From positions 31,364,948 to 31,428,947 of the forward strand of contig OX621236.1 of NCBI GenBank assembly GCA_951640165.1: a DNA stretch of 64,000 nt. Reading direction: 5' to 3'. The notes under the pieces were generated by a model that saw only the letters and a program-made list of their open reading frames with translations, was not told the origin of the DNA and ran no database searches. The stretch comes from Pseudoips prasinana (taxonomy: Eukaryota > Arthropoda > Insecta > Lepidoptera > Nolidae). Position numbers and translations under genes: made by a program. Positions 11,872-22,564 of this stretch are shown here, in pieces. Numbering within the stretch: the first letter of the stretch is position 1; every line of letters starts with the position of its first letter.

Positions 11872-11913
11872 CTCATTGTTCATCTATTTAAATTTAGATA
11901 GATGAACAGTGAG
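11872..11913. repeat. Snapback palindrome, about 20-bp arms
   Basis: CTCATTGTTCATCTATTTAA folds onto the GATAGATGAACAGTGAG side with two mismatches and almost no loop. Confidence 0.8.
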
Positions 11914-11914
11914 C

Positions 11915-12534
11915 TGAGTCATTAAACCTGTGCTTTAAATACAAAGTTACGTGTAATACGTTGCTTAATGACACATATGAAACAACACAGATTTATAGCA
12001 CCAAAATACTTACAAGAACAAGCTAGTCATCGTGGTAATTAAGGTGAAACTTAAAATTATTATCGTACGGTTGATGCTACTTTGAATTTATCATAGCGAC
12101 CTTTTTACGTTGACGGTAAGGTTGGTTTTCATGGGGGAGTGTATCCACTGACGCATGACGTGGCGTCATCTGTACTTGCAGTTTTTCTCGTATGTGTGAA
12201 GAAAAAGTATACAATAATATGTTTCTTATCCGCCATGATAACTTCGTGATTTATTTCGTACGTAGCTTGCAGACGTGTAGCGATATGAAAATTTTATCCA
12301 ATAACTGTTCCAGAATTGCTAACTTGGATGAAGTGTTCGTAATAGAAAACAATTGTTGTGCAAACTTGGCTATTGCTCAGCTTTTGCAAATACATAATAA
12401 GTCCACGAGTGTTCAATTATTATTTGCATCTAAAGACTTTTGATTCAGTTCCAGTTCAGTAGTAGCGAACAGTCCACATACAAAAAAATCTAACAAACAA
12501 AGGGAAACTTTTAGCTAAACGAGCCGTGTGGTTT
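11915..12534. other. No gene supported; one 83-codon frame
   Basis: The frame 12192-12443 on the plus strand is open from an ATG for 83 codons with ordinary amino-acid composition and several cysteines. I recognise no domain, and no clear splice sites flank it. Chance frame in AT-rich DNA is the default reading. Confidence 0.35.
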
Positions 12535-12535
12535 C

Positions 12536-12785
12536 CCACCAGAAAGAAAAATAGGGATAGCCACCCCATATCATCGCGTGGCTGTCCCAAAAGGCGACTA
12601 AAGGAAACAGTAGGTAGTAGGGCAGCATTGCCACCTGTGTACTAACTACCACCTAACTGCGGTCGCCAACTCACATACCAAGCGCGGTGACTAAGGACAA
12701 CCCCTCCAAATGGCAACATTATAGAAAACTTTGGGGAAGGCCTGTGTCCAGCAGTGAATCATTTCAGTCTGATGATGAGAGCATA
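12536..12785 (+). repeat. RTE-type LINE 3' UTR fragment
   Basis: Ordered blocks CATCGCGTGGCTGTCCC, AAGGCGACTAAAGG, ACCCCTCCAAATGGCAAC, GTGTCCAGCAGTGAATC and a CTGATGATGA end, shared with 16750, 45545 and 63640. Confidence 0.7.
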
Positions 12786-12789
12786 TGGA

Positions 12790-13222
12790 AGTTAGTTCAA
12801 TCATCTTGTTACTCCAACACTTTATAAGGGACAGGAGAATAGTCAGTATAGTTTCATTTATCGTACTCCCGGCCGACGAGTAAGTTATATCTGATTGCGC
12901 GAGAGTTTCTGACAGCCTTGTCTCTCCTCATGCTCTTAGTATCTAGTTTAACCTAAGCATCTATGACGAGCAACCACCCATCTTTATATTGACCTCGGTT
13001 TATCATTCTAAATCCACCTCTCATTAGTCCACTGTCTCTTATAAAGTGCTCTAGTAACAAGCCGGTATAGCAAAAATAAACAATGTATAGTTTCGTACTA
13101 ATTCTGAACGCATTGGAATTGACAGTTTCCGAACGATTCAAACGCGACGTGCGTCATGTTATGGCTGTCATTCTAGCATTCTTGTCTGACATACTTTTTC
13201 AACGCGCCGACCGATAGGGTCC
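12790..13222. other. No gene seen
   Basis: AT-rich; nothing supported. Confidence 0.45.
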
Positions 13223-13224
13223 AA

Positions 13225-13385
13225 TACGATTGGGGAGAGAACAGACTTAGCACCTACGGCTGTACGTGCTCCTCAAAGCACAACATTATTACAGAGCCAA
13301 CGTTTAGTCCCCCTGTTGCTATCGAGTGGTTTTCCAATGAGGAAATTCCAAATAACACTTTTTGGCTCTATCCGGATTTGGAACT
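13225..13385 (-). repeat. Probable old SINE-E body fragment
   Basis: Weak match: CGGCTGTACGTGCTCCTCAA and AATAACACTTTTTGGCTC align with the SINE-E body. Similar traces at 52215-52320. Too diverged to be sure. Confidence 0.35.
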
Positions 13386-13389
13386 CATT

Positions 13390-14560
13390 TTGCAGTCCAT
13401 ACACAATAAATTTAACGCATTAACGGTCACAGGTTGCTTGCTACGTTGGCTCCAATGATGGCCCAGATATTGGCAATTAAACCCTGCCAGCAATATCCGT
13501 ATTCGTATAGTGAACGCCCCGTCATTAGATACATTTGCATTGCGAAGTCCACCCTTACAACCTACCCAATAAAGACCTATCAAGTTCAAAGGGTATTCAT
13601 GTGATTTCGATATGGATTTTTACTACCTCAAGTGTTTGTAAAATGTGCATCAAAACTTGGTTTATATTGGTGTTTTGTTTTTTTTTAACCTAATGTGTTG
13701 AACCTCAGTAATAGGTTAATAAAAGCTGTTGGTCAAAAAATAAATAAAATATATCGTAATTAAGGGCAGAATTAGGAAAGACAATCGAAACTAAAAATAA
13801 ATACAACCAAACTTAGAAGTAAAATCGATATTATAACGTAAAATTCTTATAATATAAAACCCAACAAACTTAAACTGAAATAGCTCAGTAAAAAGGGTGT
13901 CAGCCAATGACTGACGAACCAACGACTCCTCCGGCTCGGAAAAGGGGAAAAAAGAAACCTCATTAATGATATCCTGAAATGGGTTCAAATGAGGGTCGGT
14001 TCAAGTTGATGACCTTTTTTCTGGAAAGAAAATCTCCTAGTAGAGTCTCTTGGATAGGCGTCCCATCAGACTCTGGGAAGTTAGCTTGTCGTTAGTTGCA
14101 ATTGGCCACGGCCGTACCTATAATTTAGTCAGGAGCACTAATAGCAGACTATATTTTTGAGCGAAACTTTGTCACTTTGTGTTTCACGATCCAATCTGTA
14201 ACACGCAACTCTACAATTACCCCGATATTTTGTAAAGTTCGAAATCTTTGTTCCACTTTTTAATCGCTATTTATTGTCTGAATATTACAGCTATCGTTCT
14301 TCGATACATATCTTTTTTAAAACGGATTGTGTTTACTGCCGATAAAAAAATACGACGTTAGCTGAGTTTCAACAAAATTAACAATTCCTTTTAAAGTGAA
14401 CAGAAGTCATCGCGATAAACAAAGTAATTTATTATGGTGTCTACGCGAGCCCTAACCTCAAGCATAGGGCAAGGCGTTGCAAGGTTGTAGGAACATAGGC
14501 TCGGCTACGAACGTAGTACGCAACCGAGGTATAGAGCTGCCTTTAGCATGAAAATACTCT
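13390..14560. other. No gene seen
   Basis: AT-rich, short frames only. Confidence 0.45.
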
Positions 14561-14565
14561 GTGGT

Positions 14566-14599
14566 TCAGTCGGCGAGAAGCGCTCACCGCGACTAGTCC
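14566..14599 (+). promoter_or_regulatory. Candidate Inr + DPE core promoter
   Basis: TCAGTC with its A at 14568 matches the arthropod initiator TCAGTY. AGTCC lies at exactly +28 to +32, matching the DPE consensus RGWYV at the required spacing. The site opens a GC-rich patch (14568-14640). No TATA box is seen. About one or two such pairs are expected by chance in both strands of a window this size, so this alone is weak. Confidence 0.2.
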
Positions 14600-15299
14600 G
14601 TCTCACCGCCCGGCGCACGCCCGACGGCGGGAAACTTCTCCATAAATATTCCGACGAAAGTACTCCTAAAAGTACCGATCACAGCTACATCAGCAATCAC
14701 TATCCATGCCCTAGCTTTCGGCCCAAAATTAACAAATCTATCCTAGTGTGATGTAATTCTGACACGGTTTCTCCAAGAACTGACGGCTAAATGATAAACC
14801 GTGTTTAAGTTTGTTTGCAAAGTAGCACGCAACTTACGTGAGTGAAACCAAGTTTTAATTGTACTGGTGAATTTTTAATTTGCAATTTAGGCGGGTGCGC
14901 ATGAACATACCTCAAAAGACCGGAAACAAATTAAAAATACATATTGCAAAGTTGAAATTTTATTTATAAGTTGGTACAGTACAGTGAGCGGTTTTAGGAA
15001 GTAGCTGCAATTTTAATCCATGAGAAACGCCTAGAGCAAACCACTAAGTGCGTTAAAAGGGCAATACAATATCGGATCGTAGAGTATACGGGTTCATTAC
15101 AAAATCTTTTTCGGAGGCTAGTGCTTACGTCACAGTTTACGAAAGCTAACGCGTGATCACTCCTCGGTGATCCTCTGACTTCGTTCCTGCCCACATTGTT
15201 TAGTGCGGTTACTCTGTGTCAAGTCTGAGTTAAGTTTGATAACTAGACCGGATGTTGAAAATCTCTTTAGTGATTAGTTGGTCAAGGACGTGTAATAAA

Positions 15300-15528
15300 C
15301 TTGAAGTGGCGTTGTTCCCTCGGTTGGAGCATTTGCTCCAGTGTGGAGACGGGCAAGGCGGATGGTGTGCGATGGTGGCGCGATGTTGTGCCTGGAGTCG
15401 CTGATGGCGCGGTGGCGCGAGAGAAGTGAGCGGGAGGGCGAGCGGCGCGCGCGCTCACGCAGCTTATGCTCGTCCGGTGCTGATGGGAGTTTGTTGCAGC
15501 TGCTGCATAGGAGAGCTAGCAGTGCTAT
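15300..15528 (+). other. Candidate GC-rich first exon with GTAAGT donor
   Basis: A strongly GC-rich block in AT-rich surroundings. An ATG at 15362 opens 56 codons, arginine/serine/leucine-rich, reaching AGTGCTAT and then GTAAGTTC at 15529, an excellent 5' splice site; the frame's stop lies in that donor. No known protein is recognised. It could be a 5' UTR exon. Alternatives: unrelated CpG-rich sequence or a repeat seen once. This is the only stretch where I would look for a host exon. Confidence 0.25.
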
Positions 15529-15534
15529 GTAAGT

Positions 15535-16568
15535 TCTATTGTAATATTGAGGTTTAGTTTTACGTTGGATTGAAGTCAACATGAATGGTTCAAAGTCTTT
15601 GGTATGAACAGAGACAGTGCTGCTATATAGCTAATACTAATGTTCACCTTATAGCCAAGTGCTTGACTATGATATTAATGATACCAAACAACTTGAGTAT
15701 TTAGACAAATGCATTTTATTTATTTTTTTCCAGAGTACCTATTTGTAGGTATCATAATATTATTGATTACTGTCTCGAGTATTCTCCATGTTTCTATTCG
15801 ACAATGGATTTTATTAGAAACAAAGAAACCATCGCACATTCATCGAGAGGCATAATGAATCAATGAGACGTTTGGTTAATGTATGTACTAATTATGAATC
15901 GCACTGACAATAACTACTACCAAAATCTATAATTAATAGTGAGGTTAAGTTAGAATTAAGATATTTTATGACAATCACTTACTTTGGGTAGTTATTATTT
16001 AATTAACATCACTTAATAGATATGTAGATATATTCAGGATAATTTATTATGATATTTAGCATCATTGTAAATATATTGAGAAGGGGATAAACATGCGAGC
16101 AAAGGTTTTCTATTTACCGACTTCAAAAGGAGGTGGAAATGAAGAATGGAGTTTACCAATATGACTGTATGTTTTTCTAAATATATATATTATGTGATTT
16201 CTCCGATTTTTGTCAATCGATTGCTATTGATGATGATTGATTGAATTGATGGAAAATGCTTCCTCTGTGGTCCCATATTATTATTTTTTAATCTGATGTA
16301 ATGCAAAGAAGTTGTGATGGTTTAATATGATTTGGTTATATTATATAGGTTGACCTTTACTTTGTGTTGACGTCAACGGTATCAGCTCAATTGCCTTAGC
16401 TATCCAGTGCTGCTATATACCAAAAGGAGTCTTACCCACTTTGGCTAAAGTGCTTGATTATGATTCGAATTAAATCAAACAACTTGACAATTGAAGCAAT
16501 CGAATTTTATAATCAACGAATACCTAGTTATGACACCTTAAACACTGTCTATCGAGCATTGTTATTAT
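15535..16568. other. No gene seen
   Basis: AT-rich; if the 15300-15528 exon is real this would be intron. Confidence 0.45.
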
Positions 16569-16569
16569 A

Positions 16570-16745
16570 CTAGCTGTGCCCCGCGGATTTACACGCGTTA
16601 AACTTTATAAATTATAGCCTATGTGTTAATACAGGGTATGAGCTTACTCCACATCAAATTTTATCAAAATCGCTCTAACCGTTAAGACGTGAAGAAGTAA
16701 CAAACATACACACTCATGACTTTCGTCTTTATAATATTAGTGTGA
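16570..16745 (-). mobile_element. Short non-autonomous Helitron, 176 bp
   Basis: Minus strand: A then TCACACTAATATTATAAAG at the 5' end, and GGGGCACAGCTAG then T at the 3' end. No coding capacity. Same family as 17026-17200 and 47179-47354. Confidence 0.85.
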
Positions 16746-16749
16746 TATT

Positions 16750-17000
16750 GAATTTGCTATGTGGTTAACGCAAAGCATATCACCACAGCATTTGACCTGA
16801 GGGTACGGTCCCAGGGAGCGGGCAGCAGCGTCTCCTTTTGTGTCTATGACCATCATACTGCGATCACCAATCTCTCTGCCAAGCGTGTTGATTGTGGCAT
16901 ATCCCTCCGAATGATGGATACAACTCGATTGTGGAAATCTTTTGGGGATGCCTTTGTCCATCATTGCACGTCATTAGGCTGATATGATGATGACGAGTGA
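16750..17000 (+). repeat. RTE-type LINE 3' UTR fragment
   Basis: Contains CCAAGCGTGTTGATTGTGGC, TTTGGGGATGCCTTTGTCCA and a GGCTGATATGATGATGA end. The Helitron 16570-16745 ends five bases before it. Confidence 0.65.
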
Positions 17001-17025
17001 ATGGTTGATAGGTATATGAAAAGTA

Positions 17026-17200
17026 CTAGCTGTGCCCCGCTATTTTACCCGCGTTAAACTTTATAAATTATAGCCTATGTGTTAATCCAGGGTGTCAGCT
17101 AACTCTATACCAAATTTTATTAAAATCGCTTCAGTCGTTTAGACGTGAAGAAGTAACAAACACACACTCACAAAGTTTCGCCTTTATAATATTAGTGTGA
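17026..17200 (-). mobile_element. Short non-autonomous Helitron, 175 bp
   Basis: Ends as for 16570-16745. The 3' side shows the A|CTAG junction; on the 5' side the flanking base is not the expected one (C at 17201). Confidence 0.85.
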
Positions 17201-17204
17201 CTCA

Positions 17205-17790
17205 AATGGTTAACTAAGACATCCTGTCTTTATTAGCTATTTAGTACGTTTATCATTAAAATAGTACATTCAAATTAGTAACCTTACGACCAAAAGTAAT
17301 AATTTAGCTAAGAAATAATTATCAAGAGTATGAAATACAAAACCTATTCGTAAATGTGTTCAAGCATAAACCCACCGCCCTTCAAATTATAAGCAGAGCC
17401 GAGCCACAACAATGACTAAGCGCCTTCACAAAACAGCAACATTTTCCATGTTATATCACCATTAGACTGGAAATAGCTCACAAAGTTCCCAGCTTAACAT
17501 ATCCACAAAAACACGAAACTGTCCAGAAAAACTCATTGTTTTAACGACGGCTCCTAACTTCTAACACAGATGTTTGGGTTTCAAATGTATTTTATTGCTC
17601 ATAAGTAGGTATGGGGCTATTTATGTTGAACCATAAAAGTTAATAGAAAGGTATTAATCACTGAAAGAGCGGGATAGAGATATTAGCGAGTAATCGTATG
17701 CTATTAATATGAAATGGCTACCGATGAACTTCAGGCCACAGAAAGACGAGAATAATTTATAAAACATTCTTGATTTGAACGAAATTACTG
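17205..17790. other. No gene seen
   Basis: AT-rich; nothing supported. Confidence 0.45.
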
Positions 17791-17793
17791 TTT

Positions 17794-18062
17794 TTGGAAC
17801 GAAGTTCCTTATCGCGCGTTATGAAAGGGGGCTAGACGGAAAAAAATCTTACGAAAAGTTGTCACGACACTTTTTGCAGCTGTGCGGCGTGCGCATGTTT
17901 CTCTGTCTGTCTCTCTCTCTCTTATACAAAGCAAGCCAGATATTTTCAGTGTGGTGTCGCGACGATTACCTATTTTTGTTGAGTGTATACAGGTTTTTTG
18001 TACATAATAAATAATAAGAAATAACTGCGTTCCATCCGGGTGTCCCTTGACACCTCTCAAGT
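17794..18062 (+). repeat. Dispersed repeat P, copy 1
   Basis: About 270 bp, matching 24845-25138 in reverse orientation. Landmarks: TTGGAACGAAGTTCCTTATC at one end, AAAGGGGGCTAGACGG, a pyrimidine-rich CTCT run, and GGGTGTCCCTTGACA at the other end. The first end is itself partly palindromic (GGAACGAAGTTCC). ORFs on both strands overlap and have no motif. Confidence 0.8.
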
Positions 18063-18123
18063 TTTTTTTAAAACCCGACACAATAAACAGCAATTGTATT
18101 TTGTCTTAGATTAGATCTTACGC

Positions 18124-18492
18124 GTGTACTACGTGAGCTCGACAAATGGATGTACGATTAACGCTTATGCGACATAACTGTACTGCCACTTACCATAGTT
18201 CTAATGCACGCTTGTGCGACACACTGAAGATCGACATCACGTAAAAAGCGATTGGCTTTCTGGCACTTCGCCGGCCGCAGCCACGGCAAGTTCGCTTCGC
18301 TCGCAAAAGCCGTGCGAGCGAAGCGAACCGAACCACACCTAAACTTATTGATCGTTTAGCAAGATGTCGATCTTTCCAGTATGTCGCACAAACGTGCATT
18401 CAAACTATGGTGAGCCCTGTGAGTGAGCCGCAGTACAGTTTTGTCGCATAAGCGTTAATTGCACATCCATGTGTCGACCTCACGTAGTACAC
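18124..18492. mobile_element. MITE-5, foldback element with about 63-bp inverted ends
   Basis: GTGTACTACGTGAG at left pairs with CTCACGTAGTACAC at right, and the pairing continues about 63 bp at roughly 85-90%. The outside bases nearly repeat: TTAGATCTTAC (18111-18121) and TTAGATATTAC (18493-18503), a possible target duplication of about 9-11 bp with two extra bases on the left. No ORF of its own. Confidence 0.75.
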
Positions 18493-19140
18493 TTAGATAT
18501 TACAGCTAAAATATAAGTAAGCCATAATTGTTTTTACATTATAATCCACAGATGGAGCGACGTGAAAGCATCTTTCGCCATTTTCTTCATCTGAGTCCTT
18601 GTTAAATATTATTTAGTTGAAATAGGACATATCGTCCCCGTAGTTGGAAAACTAAATAAGTCCAATTTTGGCGATATTGACTTTATCCTATTTTCAAAAC
18701 ACCTAAAACATGACGCATATTTGAGCCTTACATGCATTTTCGTATCTTATTCCGTTCCAAAGATATAGCCATTTTTGTCAGACAGGTCATGCCAGATGGA
18801 ATAATAAATATCTTCAGACAAACACAATTTTTTTAAAGGAAAAATAAATAACTCAGTAAATAAATCAATAACTGTAGTCAATGATAAGTTGAATGCAAAT
18901 AAATTAAATAACTTGAGTTGTTGAATTTTTCCTCAACTTAAAATTTCTTTCACAAAACTAACTTAGTTCTAGGAAAACTAAATAACTCTATTTATTTAAT
19001 TCTGTTATTCAACATTCTGATATAACGTACGTAATTTATAAATATTTGATGTTATTTATTTCTTCTACAACTAAATAATGATTAATTATAAGATACTAGG
19101 CAAATAAAATTAAATAAATTAAGTTGTCATCAGAGGAAAT

Positions 19141-19272
19141 CAGAGGATCAGTCCCATTTCAGATATCGAACCAAGGCCACTGTCGACAGATGAAGAACCT
19201 TTTTCTGATTCTGGTTCTACATGGATTCCGGACACAGAAGAAAATAAAATAAAAAGGAATCTTAGCTCTTAA
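19141..19272 (+). pseudogene. Acidic ORF remnant inside the TIR transposon
   Basis: A 43-codon frame ending in TAA, rich in D/E/S/P, with STDEEPFSDSGS and WIPDTEE. Short acidic stretches of this kind occur in N-terminal parts of some insect transposase-like proteins, so it may be what is left of the host transposon's own protein; the evidence is composition only. More broken frame (19273-19380) follows until the LINE begins. Confidence 0.35.
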
Positions 19273-21060
19273 ATAGAGTTAAGAGTTAATAGATTTGAAC
19301 GAGAGATTCTGAAGATGAAAGAAGTAATATTATAAAAACTCGAGCTATTATTGAAAACCCTATTGACCAAGTCTCACCGGGTTACCCTGATTGAAGAAGC
19401 ATGGAACACATTATCACAATCGCTGAGGCAACAAATTCAGAAATAGAAACAGGAAATAAGGAAAAAGAGGGTGCTAAAAAACCCCGGCAGACGCCGTTTT
19501 ACCAAAACCGACGACCTCTGGTCATGGCAACATATAACACTCGCACACTGGGGACCGAAAAGGAAGATCATCTAACTGGAGGAGGCACTGGGCAGGTTAC
19601 ATTGGGATATCATAGGATTGTCTCAAGTCCGAAGAGAGTGGGAGGACACGATAATACTGAAACCGGGAACCTTCTCTATTTCCAGACGGGTGACTAACTG
19701 TCCCAAGGTGGTGTCTGGTTCAAAATTCACAAGTCCCTCGTCCACAACATGTGAAAATCGAGTGTGTCGACTAGGGTGGCGTACCTTATACTCAGAATTA
19801 CCAAGCGGTATTCGTTGAAGGTCATACAGGTATACGCGCCGACTTCGACGCACTCCGACGATGAGCTTGAAGTCATGTATCAGTATATATCAAGAGCCAT
19901 ACATAACTCTAAAACCTATTTCACTGTGGTCATTTGTGGACTTTGAGGCGAAGCTGTGCAAAGAATTCGGTAAAGAGCTGAGAGTGGGGTAATTTGGAAC
20001 TGGAAACCCTGGGGCCAAAAGTTGGCCGTCTTCATTGAGAAAGAGAGACTCTTTATGATGAATTCCTTCTTTAAGAAGCCGGACAACTGGACCTGGGTGA
20101 GCTCCGACGGTAAGGTAACCGGGAGCGATCACAGACTGGTGAGAGTCTCATTGAACCTTAATGTCAAGTTCCAGAGGTCTCGACTGATAAAGTCTACGCT
20201 CGGACCTTTACCTATCCACGCCCAAAACCCCGAAACTCTCAGCCCAGCAGACTGGGAGGAAGTGGACTCATACTAAGACAGGCTTGTTGAAGCGGTCCAT
20301 ATGGCTGGATCTAAGGTCTTTACGGCCCGCAGTACAAACAAAACTAAATAATATCTGACTTAACCCTGCAACTTATGGAAGAAAGACGGAAACACGCGTC
20401 AATTTAATACAATAAGTATCAAAGAGGCCATCGAGCGGAACAAAGGCTCTAAAGTGCCTCGGATCCCAAAGCACGACTAACCCGTTATTACACCGAAGAC
20501 ATCCCGTAAGTCAGCCTGTACGAGATTAGACTGGCTCTCAGACAACTTAAGAACAGGTGCTTGGTGATTACAGCAGCGCGTCTGAGGGCGGGTGGTACAC
20601 CAATCCTATGGGCCCATCAGAAGTTATTTAAGTCCGTCATACTAGATGGTCAAACGCCACAAGCATGGCACAGAAGTGTGATGGTGCTCAACAAAACCCT
20701 ATTGAAGAATTATAGACCCATCACACTACTGAGCCATGTTTACAAGTTGTTTTCGAGGGTCATTAAGAATCGTCTCGCACGCAAGTTTGATGACTTTCAG
20801 CCTACCGAACAAACCGGTTTTTGGAAAGGCTTTAGCACCATAGACCACATACATACGCTGCGGAAAGTTATACACAAGAACGAAGAGTACAACAAGCCAC
20901 TGTGCTTAGCATTTGTGGACTATGAGAAAGCCTTTGATTCTGTCCAAACCTGCTCCGTGCTCAGATCTCTCCAAAGGTGTCAAATCGACTACCGGTATAT
21001 CGAGGTGTTAAAGTGTTTGTATGAATCCGCTACTATGTCAGTGCGACACTAGGACCAGAA

Positions 21061-21120
21061 CTCACGCCTCGCGTAAGTGGATAGGTTTCGCTATCCACTT
21101 AAAGCGCAGCGAGGCGTGAG
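21061..21120. repeat. Snapback inverted duplication in the LINE RT
   Basis: CTCACGCCTCGC at left mirrors GCGAGGCGTGAG at right, as does GTGGATAG with CTATCCAC around GTTTCG. The right arm encodes the normal RRGVRQGD region of the RTE ORF, so the left arm is the added reverse-complement copy. Confidence 0.85.
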
Positions 21121-21542
21121 ACAGGGAGATGTTACTCGTATATCTACGAAACTGTTCACTGCTGCATTAGGAGATGTCTCCAAGCTTCAGGACTAGAAAG
21201 GCTTTAGCAATGTCAATGGCGAGTACATCACTCACCTTCGATTTGCCAATGGTATATTGTCATGGCTGAGTCTATGGAAGATCTCGGTACAATGCTCGAT
21301 TACCTCAGCAGAGTTTCTCAACAAGTGTAGAGAACTATATTTACCTAGAACAGACCATCCAACTAGGTAGGTCCAACTTCGAGAAGGAGGTCAATCGTAG
21401 AATCCAACTCGGCTGGGCAGCGTTCGGGAAGCTACGTAACAACTTCTCGTCAAAAATACCGCAGTGTCTCAAGTTGAAAGTCTTCGACCAGTGTGTGTTG
21501 CCAGTGATGATTTACGGAACAGAGAGGTTGTCGCTTACTATG

Positions 21543-21591
21543 GGCCTTATTAGAGGGCTCAAGGGGTGACCTTGAGCCCTCTAATAAGGCC
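21543..21591. repeat. Snapback inverted duplication, perfect 22-bp arms
   Basis: 21543-21564 and 21570-21591 are exact reverse complements with a 5-nt loop. The left arm is the normal RTE coding sequence (MGLIRGLK). A further direct partial copy TCTAATAAG follows the right arm before the ORF resumes at AGAGCAATGGAGAG. Confidence 0.9.
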
Positions 21592-22452
21592 TCTAATAAG
21601 AGCAATGGAGAGGGCTATGCTCGGAGTTTTCCTGCGAGATCGAAGCAGAAATGTCGAAATCCAAAGGCGAACCAAAGTCACCGACATAGCCCGAATAATT
21701 GCTAAACTGAAGTGGCAGTGGGCGGGATACATAGCTCGTAGAACCCACGGCCGTTGGGACATAAAGGTTCTCAAGTGGTGGTACCACGAACCAGAAGACG
21801 CAGCGTGGGCAGGCCTCCTACAAGATGGACTGATGATCTTCTGCGTGTCGCTGGAAACGGCTGGATGCGAATAGTGCAATGTGGAGCGACCGGCAATTGT
21901 GGAGATCTTTGGAGGATGCCTTTGTCCAGCAGTGGTCTTTCGGCTGATATGATGATCATGATGATGTTTATTTTTTAAGTTTGTGGCAAGATAACTATCT
22001 TATAACAATACACTTTTTTTTTAAATTTCTATTTATTCCTTAAAATAACTTTATTAATATTTATATATATTAATTTTATAGCGTTTATTTCATATGAGAC
22101 CAACAAAACTTAAAAAATAATAAAGTAATAATAACGTACAAAGCCACTAAATTATACATTTAAAGATATTTCGAGTTTGATAAATTCAATAACTGCATTT
22201 ATTTCACCAAATTTTACTCTATCAAATGTATTTTGATTGTAGGAAAACTAAATAAATAGCCGAAATAAGTAGCTAATTATAGTTACGTTATAAAGAACAG
22301 TTGTGGCAAAATTAAACAACTTGATTTTTGATTTGTTATTTAGTTATAGTTAAAGATAGAGTTCAGTTTGTTAAAGCATAATGTGAAAGGCTATCAGGTC
22401 CACAAAATATAAAATTGCCGACAGCAAAATTCTCTCTCACTTTGTTACAAAT

Positions 22453-22507
22453 GCGATTTAGTGTTTTTTTTTTAGTAAATTTATACTAAAAAAAAACACT
22501 AAATCGC
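22453..22507. repeat. Snapback palindrome in the right arm of the TIR transposon
   Basis: GCGATTTAGTG plus a T run and TAGTA, mirrored after a 6-nt loop by TACTA, an A run and CACTAAATCGC. Only the homopolymer length differs. Confidence 0.85.
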
Positions 22508-22564
22508 GTTTATCTCAGAACTACAAAATCAGAGTTATTTAGTTTTCCAACTACGGGGACGATA

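Larger units (their letters stand above)
19385..21966 (+). pseudogene. RTE-clade LINE, degenerate (endonuclease-reverse transcriptase)
   Basis: Reading order matches an RTE ORF. Endonuclease pieces in shifting frames: MATYNTRTLGTE near 19521, GLSQVRREWEDTI near 19612, VIQVYAPTSTHSDDE near 19820. RT pieces at 20561-21052: NYRPITLLSHVYKLFSRVI, then CLAFVDYEKAFDS with the first catalytic Asp. The second catalytic box, normally FADD, reads RFANG (about 21238), so the enzyme is dead. Past a deletion come the C-terminal ERAMLGV, KLKWQWAGYIAR and RPPTRWTDDLLRVAG, then a CTGATATGATGATCATGATG tail. Several frameshifts, stops and two inverted duplications are present. It sits inside the TIR transposon and so is younger than it. 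Confidence 0.85.
18632..22562. mobile_element. 3.9-kb TIR DNA transposon, TA-flanked, interrupted by a LINE
   Basis: Perfect 28-bp terminal inverted repeats: 18632-18659 begins TCGTCCCCGTAGTTGG and 22535-22562 is its exact reverse complement. TA flanks both ends (18630-31 and 22563-64), as for Tc1/mariner-like and some other cut-and-paste families. The inner TIR piece GGAAAACTAAATAA recurs inside both arms (about 18973 and 22241), suggesting extra transposase-binding sites. The centre is occupied by an RTE LINE; without it about 1.35 kb remains, with only a small coding remnant (19141-19272). Superfamily not determined. Confidence 0.85.

Noticed and set aside
12192..12443. Real 83-codon gene
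   Set aside because: No motif, no splice or polyadenylation context; a frame of this length is expected by chance in 64 kb.
17809..18093. 94-codon minus-strand frame with a cysteine/serine-rich stretch, and its counterpart at 24849-25124
   Set aside because: Both lie in repeat P, which has frames on both strands; the similarity between the copies is at the DNA level.
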